Assembly (NCBI GenBank): GCA_026936325.1
Contig: JAPTHN010000074.1
Coordinates: 558,001-622,000 of the forward strand
Direction: 5' to 3'
Origin: Platynereis dumerilii
Taxonomy: Eukaryota; Annelida; Polychaeta; Phyllodocida; Nereididae
Length of the DNA stretch: 64,000 nt
The translations under genes and the position numbers were made by a program. Of the stretch, positions 1 to 10,830 are shown piece by piece. How positions within the stretch are numbered: position 1 is the stretch's first letter; each line of letters opens with the position of its first letter. The notes beneath the pieces are model-generated. The model did no database searches, was not told where the DNA came from, and saw only the letters and a program-made list of their open reading frames with translations.

Positions 1-1060
1 AGATTTTCATGTTTCCCAAGTGCTCAACTTCGCCAAGAAATTACACATACTAGCATTATACCCGTGAATGAAGCCTTAGCCAGGCCATGAAGTTGGGGTG
101 GGGGGGGGGCTGTTTTGAGGAGAGTATTATGATTTTGATAATATTGAAGTACCAAACCTGGCTAAGGACATTGTAGGGAGTTGAAAGAAGATGCTTGCAA
201 AATTTCATGGCTGGGAAATCAGTAGTTTGGTTGGAGTAGTGTAAGGGGTCCTCGAATTAATAGTATGATGATTCACCAGTTATAGAAATTGTTTTATCAT
301 TTTAATTTTCCTGAAAAAGAATTTTAGCCCAAAAAAACTTGTTTAATTTGAACTGATTTTTGTAAGTTGTATGATAAAATGTGCCAGATCAGTCAATCAA
401 TCCTTTTTTTAATAGATCAACTGAGCCTCTCAAATGCATACCCAGTACATTGTTGTGAATAAGAAATACAACACTGATGATATATAATTATATATACAAT
501 AAAAATAAGAAGATCAGACTCATTCTTCTCAAATATTCTAGAACAGATGACCCTCTTCAGGTCATATCCCTATCAATGTAATGTTATTCTCTGTGACTCA
601 CATGCAGTACATGAGGCTCAGTTCATATCCTATACTCTCAATGCTATCAGAACAAACAATCTACTGAATCACAAGTTACTCAATGACAAATTGACATCTA
701 ATTTCAATGCAATGAAAAGGGCCTGTTGTGAGGTCATTGGTGGCCACAAACAGCTGAATATATAAGTAATGTACCCATAATTCTTTGAATGTAACAATCA
801 TCACCTACCCTTTTTTCTTAATTAGCATCAATGTCTTAATATTTTCTTTTGTATATCAGTGACTATGAGCCTCATTTTTAAACTGAACATTATCTCTGAT
901 TTATAAAGTAACATTCATGGCAACAGGATATCATGGCATGGATAATTTTCCTTTCACAATAAATTCATTAATTTAAAGTACAGCCCCTTGCCAGCTTCTT
1001 TTTTGGTAAAACTTGAGATTTGTTTATTTTTATCTAAAATATGAGGCTCTTATAAACTGT
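1..1060. other. Unassigned AT-rich DNA, probably intron of the DEG/ENaC gene
   Basis: No exon with a recognisable ectodomain cysteine pattern is visible on the minus strand. A G-run lies near 102-110 and an AT-rich microsatellite-like patch near 478-500. The phrase GAGCCTC/GAGGCTC recurs (about 607, 866, 1041, 1558) and may mark the left, more decayed part of the array that follows. Confidence 0.3.
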
Positions 1061-2280
1061 TGTCATGGTTACCATGGTGAGGAACTGGAAGAATCTCAAC
1101 ATTAAAAAAAAAGAAAAATAGAACTGAATATCATAAATAAGTGACAGAAAAGTTTGAGAATTATCTTATCTTAGGCAACCCAGTATACATCACATTTGTC
1201 AATTAAACTATACCTGGTTGTTATGGATATAACCTGGTTACCATGGCTACCAATGAATTGTACATCTATTGTTGTAGCATATTTATACACAATTTGTTGA
1301 TGAAATTGATTATAATCTGCCAGTATGATGTTTGTAAATTTTAGTTAATGCAAAATAAATCCTTGTATTTGTCTCAAGTGCATTCAGTCCGGTTACCAAG
1401 GCAACCAATATTTTTTGAAAATCATAAATTCTGGAAGCTGATATATCTAGAAAATAAAATTAACAGCCATTGCAACCAAAATAATGATGGTGACCTACTG
1501 ACAATAACTTGTCATGTTTTTACTTTGACGTCAATGTAATAACACATTTCTTACCTTTGAGCCTCACTTTCAAGATCACCTGGATCTCTAATTGATGAGG
1601 TCATGTGATCACATATACCCCTTTTTATCCAAGAATATTTTTTCATGCAAAACAGACAGTTTCTTATACAAATTTAAGGTGAAATTTGTAGATTTTTACC
1701 AAAATACCACAACATATAAAAACGGTTGCCATGGCAACCACAGACAAGAAGCAGGAAGAGACAATTCCAACTTATTTCAGTAACTTAAATAAATGCAAAA
1801 CTTTACAAATATCTCAACCCCAGGTGTGATAAAATAGTACATTGGTGATATCAAAGTTGCCCAATTAGCCAATTTAGATGTTAATGAGCAGACATGACTT
1901 TGAAGTTTTGATTCTAACCTGGTTTACATGGCAACCAATGTAATGTGTATATGTATAGAAACAGTACACATACTGGTTCCACTAATGACCCCAATGATTG
2001 TTGAAATTGATGGTAACTTGGGCAATGCGAGGTCCGTAAAGTTCAGCTGAGATTAAAAAACCCTTGAATTTTGACCTTTGGTCGCATTTGTTACCATGAC
2101 AACGACCCTGGATGTCAAAGGTCACTTGACCAAAAAAATTCAATTTTGTGCATTTATTAATCCTGATACTTAAATTCTGGTTCTGGGCCATGGTTTTAAT
2201 AAAATATGTAAATTCTTAAATTTTTAGAAAAACTGACCTTGGTTGCTATGGTAACAAATTCCTGTTTTGGTTGCCATCGG
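1061..2280. repeat. Diverged ~165-bp periodic array with X-box-like palindromes
   Basis: Imperfect palindromes of the form GGTTRCCATGGYAACC recur at about 1067, 1236, 1391, 1724, 1921, 2090, 2241 and 2269. Most starts are 150-200 bp apart, with one gap of 333 bp (two periods). The copy at 1724-1739 (GGTTGCCATGGCAACC) is a perfect 16-bp palindrome. This shape equals the RFX-factor X-box consensus GTNRCC-N0-3-RGYAAC. Sequence between the palindromes is strongly diverged, so the array is old. It sits in the putative intron left of exon 3. Whether it binds RFX, or is only a decayed satellite built on such a palindrome, cannot be told from sequence. Confidence 0.5.
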
Positions 2281-2395
2281 AAAAATTGGCATCCAGCAAA
2301 AAATGTTACTACAACTCCTCAGGTTTCCAAAAAGTACAAGATTAGTAGGCTTTTCAAAAAATACCGCTAAATGACATAAGGCCGTGTACTATTAC

Positions 2396-2563
2396 CTGAA
2401 CTGGTTTTGATTGCACAATGTGACTGATGGAAATTTAATTTTCTCAGACGATTCCACCTCCACGTTGACATTCTTTTCGTGCTGCCTGTATTTCTCGACT
2501 CTTCCATAAACCACCCAGAGGAAAAGTCCCGTGCAACATCCCACAACAACGAGCCAGAGGAAT
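2396..2563 (-). CDS. DEG/ENaC gene, coding exon 3 (TM1 and post-TM1 motif)
   Basis: This 168-bp exon lies between acceptor TTTTCTCCAG and donor GTAATA (2395-2390). The splice frame reads FLWLVVVGCCTGLFLWVVYG (TM1), then about 25 charged and polar residues, then KIKFPSVTLCNQNQF. FPSVTLCNxNxF is the sequence that follows TM1 in ASIC, ENaC, degenerin and FaNaC channels. The exon ends two bases into a codon (AG|), so the next residue is Arg or Ser, and Arg is usual here. An overlapping 60-codon frame starting with Met is a shadow. The next exon was not found in 1-2390 and is probably outside the window. Confidence 0.87.
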
Positions 2564-2801
2564 CTGGAGAAAAGAAATTGTCATTCTTGAAAAAAAAGTC
2601 ATTCTTTAATTTCTTGTAACATAAATTGTTATTCTTGTAAAAGAAATTGTCATTCTTGTGACATTGTAAGTTTGTAATTGCTTCTACGTCTTTGATCTAT
2701 TCTTGTTTCAGCTGTTTTGTCATCACTTTCAGTGTAATTATGTGACTAAAGTAATTATGATTTGTCTCCCATATGGCACTGTTGAATATTGCTGTGTTGC
2801 G

Positions 2802-3080
2802 GCCCAGGCACGTTCTAGCATTGCCCAGGCACGTTCTAGCATTGCCCAGGCAGGCTCTAGCATCGCCCAGGCAGTCCAGAGACCATAAACTACGCCTAAG
2901 CAGAGAGCAGTGTCAGTGAAGCAAAGAGCATTATTGGTGAACCATCTAGCTCTTTGCGTCGGCAAGTTTTGCAGGATCATCGCTGAGATTCCATTGCCTC
3001 AGTGCTAAACTAGCATCGCCCATGCAGCCTGTAGCATTGCCCAAGCAGTCTCTTACTTCGCCCAGGCAGTCTCTAGCCTT
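2802..3080. repeat. 21-bp minisatellite (GCCCAGGCACGTTCTAGCATT) in two blocks
   Basis: About 3.7 copies of a 21-bp unit lie at 2802-2880, and about three more diverged units at 3015-3080 (GCCCATGCAGCCTGTAGCATT and kin). The block lies in the intron between channel exons 3 and 2. Its 21-bp length makes it read open in both strands, which explains short frames here. Confidence 0.7.
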
Positions 3081-3694
3081 GCAAGTACTTTCATGCCTTT
3101 TGCATCATGGATCTTTGCTTCGTCAAGATTCAACAGGTTGAATCTTTGGTGAGACAAAATTCTTGCTTCACCAGCTTGTCGCGTGATTTCTATGAACTTT
3201 GATGAGGCAGTTTATGATGCACCGTAGACGAAATTATCGTCGCCGAATTGTTGAAATTAGTTGAATCATCTCCTACTTTCCTGGAAAATGAAGAATCGCC
3301 ATGGCAAGAAAACCTGAATCATTGCCGTGAGAATGGGGTCCGCTAAGAGGTCCGCTAAAAAGGATACAAATCAAATTCAGCCATGACATAACCTCCAAGT
3401 ATTAGGTTAGGTTAGGTATATATCGCAGACCCCCTCAGGGTCTCTATGATGAGATCTTATATATGTACGTATGATGCGATGACATGGACGGAAAGTGAAC
3501 ATCAGAAATATGGACGGATTGTACTTGTGATGAACAATGGGAATATAAAGATGAAATCGGTATAGATATTTACGATATGTACAGTCTGAATTTAGTAAAT
3601 GTGTTGTAACAGTCCTTTTCTTCCAATCAGCAGGAATAGTTTGTTCTTATACTTCTTGATATATGAGAGTAAAGGCCTCTCACGATGTCTCCAC

Positions 3695-4117
3695 TAGGGT
3701 TGGGACGATAGCCAGTATTCATACCGTACTGCAGTATTTTTCGGGCCAAATATTGTACAGTCAGGGTCCACAGTACTTACGGTATTACCGGTTTTGCTTC
3801 ATACCGTCATTAACCGGCACAAATAAGAAAAAATTGCAAGACATCCACTCGAATCCACATTGTTTTCGTCCCTCGGGCGCCATGACACTTCGTTCTCGGG
3901 CTGCACGAGAGCTCACGAGATTCTCGGCGGAAGCGTCTGCTTAAAAAATGGCAGACGAGGGTAGCGCAAAAGTTAGAATTTCAGATTTTTTGCCAATTTC
4001 GGACGAATTAAAGCTGTAAAAAGATGATTAACACCGAGGTCGATATATACCGTGTTACCGCGCTATCACATTCAATCGATATCGTGATTTCAAAGTACCA
4101 ATATCGTCCCAACCCTA
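3695..4117. mobile_element. hAT-type MITE (423 bp), TIR TAGGGTTGGGACGATA
   Basis: Terminal inverted repeats TAGGGTTGGGACGATA and TATCGTCCCAACCCTA bound the element. It is flanked by a perfect 8-bp duplication GTCTCCAC (3687-3694 and 4118-4125), the hAT superfamily hallmark. No transposase frame fits, so it is non-autonomous. Subterminal parts contain inverted ATACCG/CGGTAT motifs. It lies in the intron between channel exons 3 and 2. Confidence 0.88.
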
Positions 4118-4407
4118 GTCTCCACTCATTATAAGCTATAACCAGAGCTCGATTTGAATTATTTCAAATGTCTCCAATGTAAGCATTCACAAAACATCGT
4201 TGCAGCTGTCATAAGTTTTTAGACATGCAGGTAAGGCCTCTCATGATGCCTCTGCTCTAATTTAGACAAATTTGTTAATAATCTGCTTCCCCATCATATA
4301 GAATTGGATGGTTTTTCCAGAATTTATCAAAACGATTTTTAAAAGCGTTCATTACTGACACATTTGTTGCCAGCATTGTTAATAAATGCAGTATAATTTG
4401 ATTTTAC

Positions 4408-4519
4408 CGCCTGATGTTGTATTGTGTTCCAGTGTGCAAGTAGCGCCACCCATGGAAGGAAGTGTCTTGTGTAAAGTCATCAATCAACGTTGGCCAAGAA
4501 GGTGGAGCTTCTGACTTCC
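4408..4519 (-). CDS. DEG/ENaC gene, coding exon 2 (N-terminal domain with His-Gly motif)
   Basis: This 112-bp exon is flanked by acceptor TACACAG (from 4520) and donor GTAAAA (4407-4402). It reads KSEAPPSWPTLIDDFTQDTS, then FHGWRYLHTGTQYNIRR. The pattern (acidic DDF segment, T-S-F-H-G, aromatic stretch, basic residues before TM1) is the standard DEG/ENaC cytoplasmic N-terminus; the HG pair is the conserved gating motif. The frame stays open into the upstream intron, but the peptide matches the family only from the acceptor on. It joins exon 1 after one base of a codon and exon 3 after two bases (CG|A giving Arg). Confidence 0.82.
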
Positions 4520-4837
4520 CTGTGTACAAAATAAAAACAAGAAAATAATCAATGATTCCTAATGTACTACAAACAGTAAATACATAAAGCTGACAAATCA
4601 TAATGTACTGTGCGTGACAACAAATTTGGTTTTCTGAAGACTGTACACAACAAATGTCTGACATATCTGAATTAGCATCAGGTAGACCTCCATGTAGACC
4701 TTTCTATAGGCCTACACTGTAAAACATGCTGTGTCTCTTTAACGGAAGCTACCGTAATGAATTTTAAAAAATTTCAATTTTATGGTTGAAAACTGTTGCT
4801 TTTATGGCAAGTAGGCCCACTGTTGTTTAATGCCAAC

Positions 4838-5135
4838 CAGGAGCGGACTGGCCTATGTGGCAGAGTGGCACCTGCCACGGGCCCATCCACTCAGGGGGGC
4901 CCATTCAAGATGTTTAAAAAAAGAAAAAAGCCAAAAAGCTAAATTTTGTCATCCAGTTTACGATTTTGTGATGCAACCAAATTAACTGAATAGGACAAGA
5001 CCCTCTCACGAGTTTAACAAATTGTATAGGACAGGATAATTCCCTATTCATATTTGTAAATAACATCAGGGCAAGGATGTAGGGGCCCATTGACTTATTT
5101 TGCCACGGGCCCGAAATGCCGCCAGTCCGCCCCTG
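4838..5135. mobile_element. hAT-type MITE (298 bp), TIR CAGGRGCGGACTGGC
   Basis: Ends CAGGAGCGGACTGGC and GCCAGTCCGCCCCTG are inverted repeats, flanked by a perfect 8-bp target duplication ATGCCAAC (4830-4837 and 5136-5143). Just inside both ends is a second inverted pair built on TGCCACGGGCCC. It is non-coding and sits in channel intron 1. The 8-bp duplication and CAGG ends indicate hAT. Confidence 0.88.
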
Positions 5136-5143
5136 ATGCCAAC

Positions 5144-6415
5144 TTCCGTAAAAGTAATGGGAGCCAGGTTTACATGTTGTATAAATTATTGTAAGTACAT
5201 GTTTCGGATCACTTCGAACATTAAAAGTGAGGTTCACGCAGTAAAACGACATGTATACATAAATTGGAGGGAGTCTGTAATATCATCACAACGTCCCGAT
5301 TTCATACTGGAGCCAGGAGACCGCACAAAAACCCTGCCTATTTGCAAGGATTTCCAGAATGCTCACAAGTGAGCAAGTTAAGACCGGCACTGCACTGACA
5401 TGGAAAGTTGGCAGTGCAGTTGTGCGCTGTTTAATGTGAGATTTTAGCCAGTGTAATAAACTATAAATAAATTTATAAGTTGTTTTCCAAATAAATTTTC
5501 AAGAAAATACTATCTTAATTGTCCGTCATGAGGAAAATGAAGTCACACTTTCAGAAGTGCTATGACTATGTTGGTTTTTCCTGCTTCAAATATTAGCCTA
5601 TAGTGCCCTATACGCAGGTTTGACTGCTTCGCATATTGGCGACCAAACCAACAACTACGAACAACAATGGCTGGATCAGATAAGTCATACACCTAGCTGG
5701 TTTATCATTTGCATTTGCTTCCAGAACAGGAAAATGGAATTTAAAAAAAATAGAAGTTCTGCTTTTACTGTAAAGTCAGACAGAATAGTTGTTGATGATG
5801 CATGCTGATGAGATAATGGAATATTTACTGATTCATTATTCACAAGATAAATATTAGATGGCAAAACATGTTTGACTTGTCAGGGAAGAAGTTTGTGTGA
5901 TGGACATAGGGATATTTGATATGAGACAAAGATGTAAAATTGTAAATGGTTAATTGTTTTCTACAGGGAAATGTTATGTGATTTTAAATTTATCAAGAAA
6001 AAAAAAGGATGAATTGGATCTTTGGGTGATGAATAGGGCCAAAAAGTATACCATTGAGTCGTAAGTGATCTGAATCTTTTTGTGCAACAGTTGTATGTTT
6101 AGAACTTTCAGCATGACTTGGTTTATCCGTACTCTTGATTCCAGTGTCGGCATGACAACACAAATGTCACTCCAACGTCAGATGGTAAAGCCTAAAAACT
6201 GGTCTTGAAGGTTCCCAACATGCATTTCAGAACCCCAGAAGGTGATGTCTGACCAGCTTGGTAAAAGATTTTATTTCATGTTTTTGTTTTAGGTTACACT
6301 GCGTTGCCGCATGACTAGCAAAATATGCATTTCTCCCTCTCAAGGCCACTTAGGGCCCTCATAAAATTGGACCCCTGCTACTATAATTCAGCATACCCAA
6401 CGACTAGCCCTAGCT
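5144..6415. other. Channel intron 1, no element recognised
   Basis: Ordinary AT-rich sequence between a hAT MITE and the 3' end of the LINE. I see no convincing exon, RNA gene or terminal repeat here. Confidence 0.4.
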
Positions 6416-6952
6416 TGTTTTACAAGTATCAAGTATCAAGTAGTTACTGGACGCAGGTCTTGGCATAGACCTCTATATCCAGATCGTAGTATTAATTTAA
6501 GGATCACAGTTTGTGCCGACGGAGGTGTACTGAAGATCGGACGGAAGTGCAGATAAAGTGCAGATGATAATCAATATAGACATTGATATGTAGAAAATAA
6601 ATGTTTATATACAGTATGTACATATTTACAAAAACATCATCTGATTGATGATGTCCAATTATGTATTTAGCTCCTTCACGGGGTGATGCAGATTCGGGTG
6701 AATTTTTTGTGAGTCCGTGTTTACAGGCCGAACTAGCAACCGTAATATAGCAACTTGGTTGGATCACCAGTAAATTGACCAGTAAATACTGGGTACGGGA
6801 TACTGGCCGCATTGCAACCGTATATAAATTGATATGCACAGTGTGTTCTCCAGTGAACTACAGTACCAATAGGGGTCATGGTAATACGAGGGTGAAAAGT
6901 TATGCAGACGTAGAATGAAATCGGCCTAGTGATTGTATCTTGTTGTAGAATC

Positions 6953-7454
6953 TTAGCTGCCAGGCATGGTGTACATTTCTTCCTTCCAGTGCTTGTCTAG
7001 CCGGTTTTTGAATGAGTCCAGAGTCTTGGCTTCAACTACCTCTGGGGGTAAGGAGTTCCAGTCATCAATCACCCTGTTGACAAAATTAAATTTACGAACA
7101 TCTAGAGCCAGAGTTCTTCGCTTGTACAGTTTGTAACGATGGCCACGTCTATTATCCTCAGCACGGGGGAGGCAAAGCTGTACATTCACGTCATACAGGC
7201 CATGGCTGTGTTTGTATACTTCTATCATGTCACCTCGACGTCGTCTATACTGAAGTGTTGGGAGTTTGAGTAATTTTAATCTTTCGGAGTATGAGTGGTT
7301 TTTGAGGCCGTTTACCTGCCTGGTGGCATTACGTTGTACGCTTTCAAGACGAAGTATTTCAGCTTTTGTGTGGGGGCTCCACACTGACTGACCGTATTCC
7401 AGTCGTGATCTAACCAGGCTCACGTAGAGTGGTTTGAAGGTCTGTGGTGTCAAC
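6953..7454 (-). pseudogene. LINE ORF2 part 2: C-terminal domain beyond the hAT insertion
   Basis: This frame opens with TPQTFKPLYVSLVRSRLEYG and ends NRLDKHWKEEMYTMPGS stop. LEYGQSVWSPHT and DWNSLPPEVVEAKTLDSFKN are hallmarks of the C-terminal region of CR1/L2/Jockey-group ORF2 proteins. It continues the RT frame: part 1 reaches RRNFIELT at the hAT target, and part 2 begins in the duplicated target. Apart from that insertion and the missing 5' end this LINE frame looks undamaged. Confidence 0.88.
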
Positions 7455-8830
7455 CAGGGTTGGGTTCAAATACAAATATATTTGTATTTGTATTTGTAAA
7501 TACTGTATTTGTATTTGTATTTAAATACTTTTTTGGAAATTTGAAAGTATTTGTATTTGTATTTAAATACTTTGCAAAGTATTTGTATTTGTATTTAAAT
7601 ACTTTTGGCTGATTTCAAAAGTATTTGTATTTGTATTTGTATTTAGATCAAAGTATTTGGTATTTACAAATACTTTTTTCAAATACAAAGTCTGTAAATG
7701 GATAAAAAAGCATGAATTCCTTAACTTCAAAGATGGATATAACTAATGTTTTTATCTTTATACAATCATTTTGAAATTTTGGATTACTATAATATATTTA
7801 GTGTAAATATTATTTTTGAAAGGGTAGCATTTTAATGATTATCATCTTAGTTTCCTCTGAAGTGCTTAGTTTGTGGTCTATACACAAACATACATGTATA
7901 GAGATCATCACTGTCTCTGTGTTGTTAGGTTTGAAGAAGTTAACAATAGCTCAAGAATCCAATGTACTGCACATGTGAAAATCAACTCAGCTTCTGCCCT
8001 ATCCAATCATCCAATTTTAAATATTTGTGGAAGACAAGATACAAGTGAAATATACCCTGTATGAAAAATCATGAATTAAAATTGATTGCATGTTAAAATG
8101 ATATTTTTTCTCTGATTAATTTAATACACATTTACCTGTGGTAGTAATTTTGTGTATATATTCTGTTGTTTTTATTCGAAAGCGATTGCAATCATCACCA
8201 AGGTAAGTGAAAATCATTGTGAATCAGTGAACATTTTGTATTTCACCTGAAATTACCGTTTTTTTTTTTCTGAAATAGTCATATAGATAAATCAATATTC
8301 ATCTATTGATATGCAGAATACCATATTTAATCAACTAACAGTAAGATAGATAAATATTTTTACATGTTTAAAATCATAATATGCAACTCCTCAGTTTATG
8401 ACCCAAAATTCCCCGATTTGAATAGATTTTAATGAAGGAACTTGATACTAAAATTCTGAAAATTTAATAGCTATTCTTATACTTGTTAAAACTGTATATA
8501 ACATATTGACCCATAACAATTTATTGTATTCATAAACACTAGCTGGGGTAAGATTGGAAACAATTCAAAAAGACAAGTTTGAAGTTTCAAGACAGAATTA
8601 TTGAAAGTATTTTAAAATATATTTGCAAATATATTTGTATTTGTATTTAAATACTTTCAAAATTTGAGTATTTGTATTTGTATTTGTATTTGAAAGAATT
8701 GAAAGTATTTGTATTTGTATTTAAATACTTTTGAGCTCAGGTGTATTTGTATTTGTATTTGTATTTAGAAAGATTGAAAGTATTTGTATTTGTATTTAAA
8801 TACTTTTATCTGTATTTGAACCCAACCCTG
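7455..8830. mobile_element. Non-autonomous hAT element (1,376 bp) inserted in the LINE
   Basis: The ends CAGGGTTGGGTTCAAATAC and GTATTTGAACCCAACCCTG are perfect 19-bp inverted repeats. A perfect 8-bp duplication GTGTCAAC flanks them (7447-7454 and 8831-8838). Both subterminal regions (about 7475-7690 and 8625-8815) are dense arrays of GTATTTGTATTT and its inverse AAATACTTT. Subterminal repeat arrays are where hAT transposases bind. The AT-rich core (7700-8600) shows no transposase. Its clean ends and duplication suggest it moved recently with help in trans. Confidence 0.93.
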
Positions 8831-8838
8831 GTGTCAAC

Positions 8839-10817
8839 TCGATGAAATTTCTTCTTATTAGACCAATTATTTGCGATGCCTTTTTGATGATACTATTGAT
8901 ATGTAATTTGAAGTTTAAATGATTATCAAAGATGACCCCAAGGTCTTTCTCGTGGTCTGTAGGTGGAAGATTTACTTCTGTTCTTGGGCCGTTTCCTTCG
9001 TTAGAATAGAGGTGTCTGCAGGGCAGGGTGGTAGTATTACTGGTTTTCTTGATGTGCAATTGCTTACACTTTTCAGGGTGGAATTTCATTAACCAGTTGT
9101 CCGACCAATGCTGGAGTTTGTCCAGGTCTTCTTGGATGAAGTCATTAATCACGTTTGTTGATTTGTCGTAAATTTGAAAAATTTTTGTGTCATCTGCAAA
9201 CATATAAACCTTGGAGTTTAGTTGATCTGGCAGGTCGTTCATGTAGATGATGAAAAGGAGCGGTCCGAGAACGGAACCTTGTGGAACACCGCTGGTGACA
9301 GGTTTGGGTAGAGATTTGCGACCGTTAATTTCTACATATTGGTGTCTGTTGGTAAGGAAGCTACTAATACATTTGAGGAGATTACCCTGGATGCCATAAC
9401 AGGAGAGTTTATGTAGTAACCTTTTGTGGGGGACGGTGTCAAAGGCTTTTTGTATATCCATATAAATTGCCTCGATGTGGTTGCCTTTGTCCAGTGCATC
9501 AGTCCATTCGTCTAGGATACTTAGTAGCTGGAGTACTGTAGACCGCTGGGGAAGGAATCCGAACTGTTGTTTAGTGAATAGTTGATTGGTTGTCATGTGC
9601 GCCATAATGTTGTCACGAATAATAGATTCAACGACCTTACAGGATATAGACGTCAGACTTATTGGTCTGTAGTTACCGCAGGCCGACTTGCAACCTTTCT
9701 TATGGATAGCTCTTATATGGCCAATTTTCCAGGCGTCTGGGACTGTATCAGATTCTAAGGATTTTGTAAGAATGATCTTTAATGGTGTAGCAAGTTCCAT
9801 GGCTGCTTCTTTTAGGACTTTCGGGAAAATATTATCAGGTCCTGGTGACTTGTCAGTCTTCAATTTTCTTAACTTCTTGACAACTTCTTCCACTGTCACT
9901 TCAATTTCAGTCAGGGGGAGAGTGAAATTTCTATTTTCGAGGTGTTCGTAGGAGTCATTTTCGTCCGCAATTAAAACTCTACTAAAGAAGTTCCCCAGCA
10001 TTTCCGCTTTTTCTTCGTCAGTCTTGGCCTTAACACTTGTACCATCTCGCCGTTCTTCTAGTTCAGGTATAGATGAGTGCACTTTGGTCTTAGATTTAAT
10101 GTAGCTCCAGAATTTTTTTGGTTGGTCTTTGACATTTTTTGCTATTGACAGTTCAACTTTGCGCCTTGATCTTCTCGTGATATTCCTGAGTTTGTTTCTC
10201 ACCTTTTTGTATGCTCTGAGCTTGCCCTCATCGTTTGTTTCCATGTATCTTGTCCAAGATCTGTGTTTTTTCTTAATTTCAGCCACAGTGCTCGGGTCAA
10301 GGGGTACGGGATGCCTCTTGTTGCTGCGCCAGACATATTTATTGGGGACACAGTCGTTTTGTGCTGCGTTTACAATTTGTTCAAAAGTAGACCACATAGA
10401 GTTGACGTCGTTGAATTGCTCCAACTTCGCTGTCCAGTCCAAATTTAGTTTTTCCTTAAGGCTTCCAAAGTTCGCTTTGTTCATGAAAAATTTTTTAGTT
10501 TTAACATTTGGCGGGTCAATGTAGCATTTGAATGTGAAGTTGATGAGGCAATGATCACTGTTGCCAAGTGGACTACTGAAGTTTATTTCTTCGACGAAGT
10601 CCTCTTCGTTGGTTATCACCAGGTCAAGGATGGATGGTCTGTCGGATCCTCGTCTACAAGTGAGTTGATTTACTTTTTGCGTCCAGAAGCAGTCTTGGAT
10701 TTTGTCGCGCAGAAGTTGACAATGGTCAGGTCGATTATCACCGTCCAGATATGCAAATTCCAATTTGCCTTCTAGTTGTGTCACCATGCTATCTGCCGTC
10801 TGCTTGCATCTTCTCAA
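8839..10817 (-). pseudogene. LINE ORF2 part 1: endonuclease tail plus reverse transcriptase
   Basis: About 660 codons are open without interruption, preceded directly by an in-frame TAG (10820-10818), so the true N-terminus is absent. SDHCLINF (from residue 87) is the C-terminal catalytic SDH box of AP endonucleases; the N-terminal catalytic boxes are missing. RT motifs follow in order: SPGPDNIFPKVLKE (about 324-337), GNYRPISLTS (381-390), YMDIQKAFDTVPHKR (452-466), SGVPQGSVLGPLLF (509-522) and the catalytic FADD (540-543). The long undamaged frame suggests a recent insertion. Beyond FIELT the frame runs into the hAT element, so the last residues read there are not LINE protein. Confidence 0.9.
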
Positions 10818-10830
10818 CTACCTGACAATG

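Larger units (their letters stand above)
6420..10830 (-). mobile_element. CR1/L2-like LINE, 5'-truncated and split by a hAT insertion
   Basis: Read leftwards the element holds the tail of an AP-endonuclease domain, a full reverse transcriptase, the C-terminal tail domain, a stop at 6953, a 3' UTR and a short 7-bp tandem (TACTTGA, about 2.5 copies near 6420-6441). CR1 and L2 clades typically end in such short tandems instead of poly(A), which sets the 3' boundary. The 5' end lies near 10,820-10,850, where endonuclease sequence stops. A 1,376-bp hAT element interrupts it at 7455-8830. It sits in channel intron 1, antisense to nothing recognisable and in the same strand sense as the host gene. 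The exact 5' boundary is uncertain. Confidence 0.85.

Noticed and set aside
2367-2549. 60-codon minus-strand frame beginning MLWDVARDF
   Set aside because: It overlaps the channel exon in another frame; the FLWLVVVG...FPSVTLCN frame matches a known family and has correct splice sites.
3397-3416. TTAGG repeats as telomeric sequence
   Set aside because: Only about three copies in unique intronic sequence; also, single TTAGGG phrases near 50.5 and 51.9 kb belong to the Helitron-like units.
9688-10775. Plus-strand frames opposite the LINE
   Set aside because: They are antisense shadows of the long reverse-transcriptase frame.
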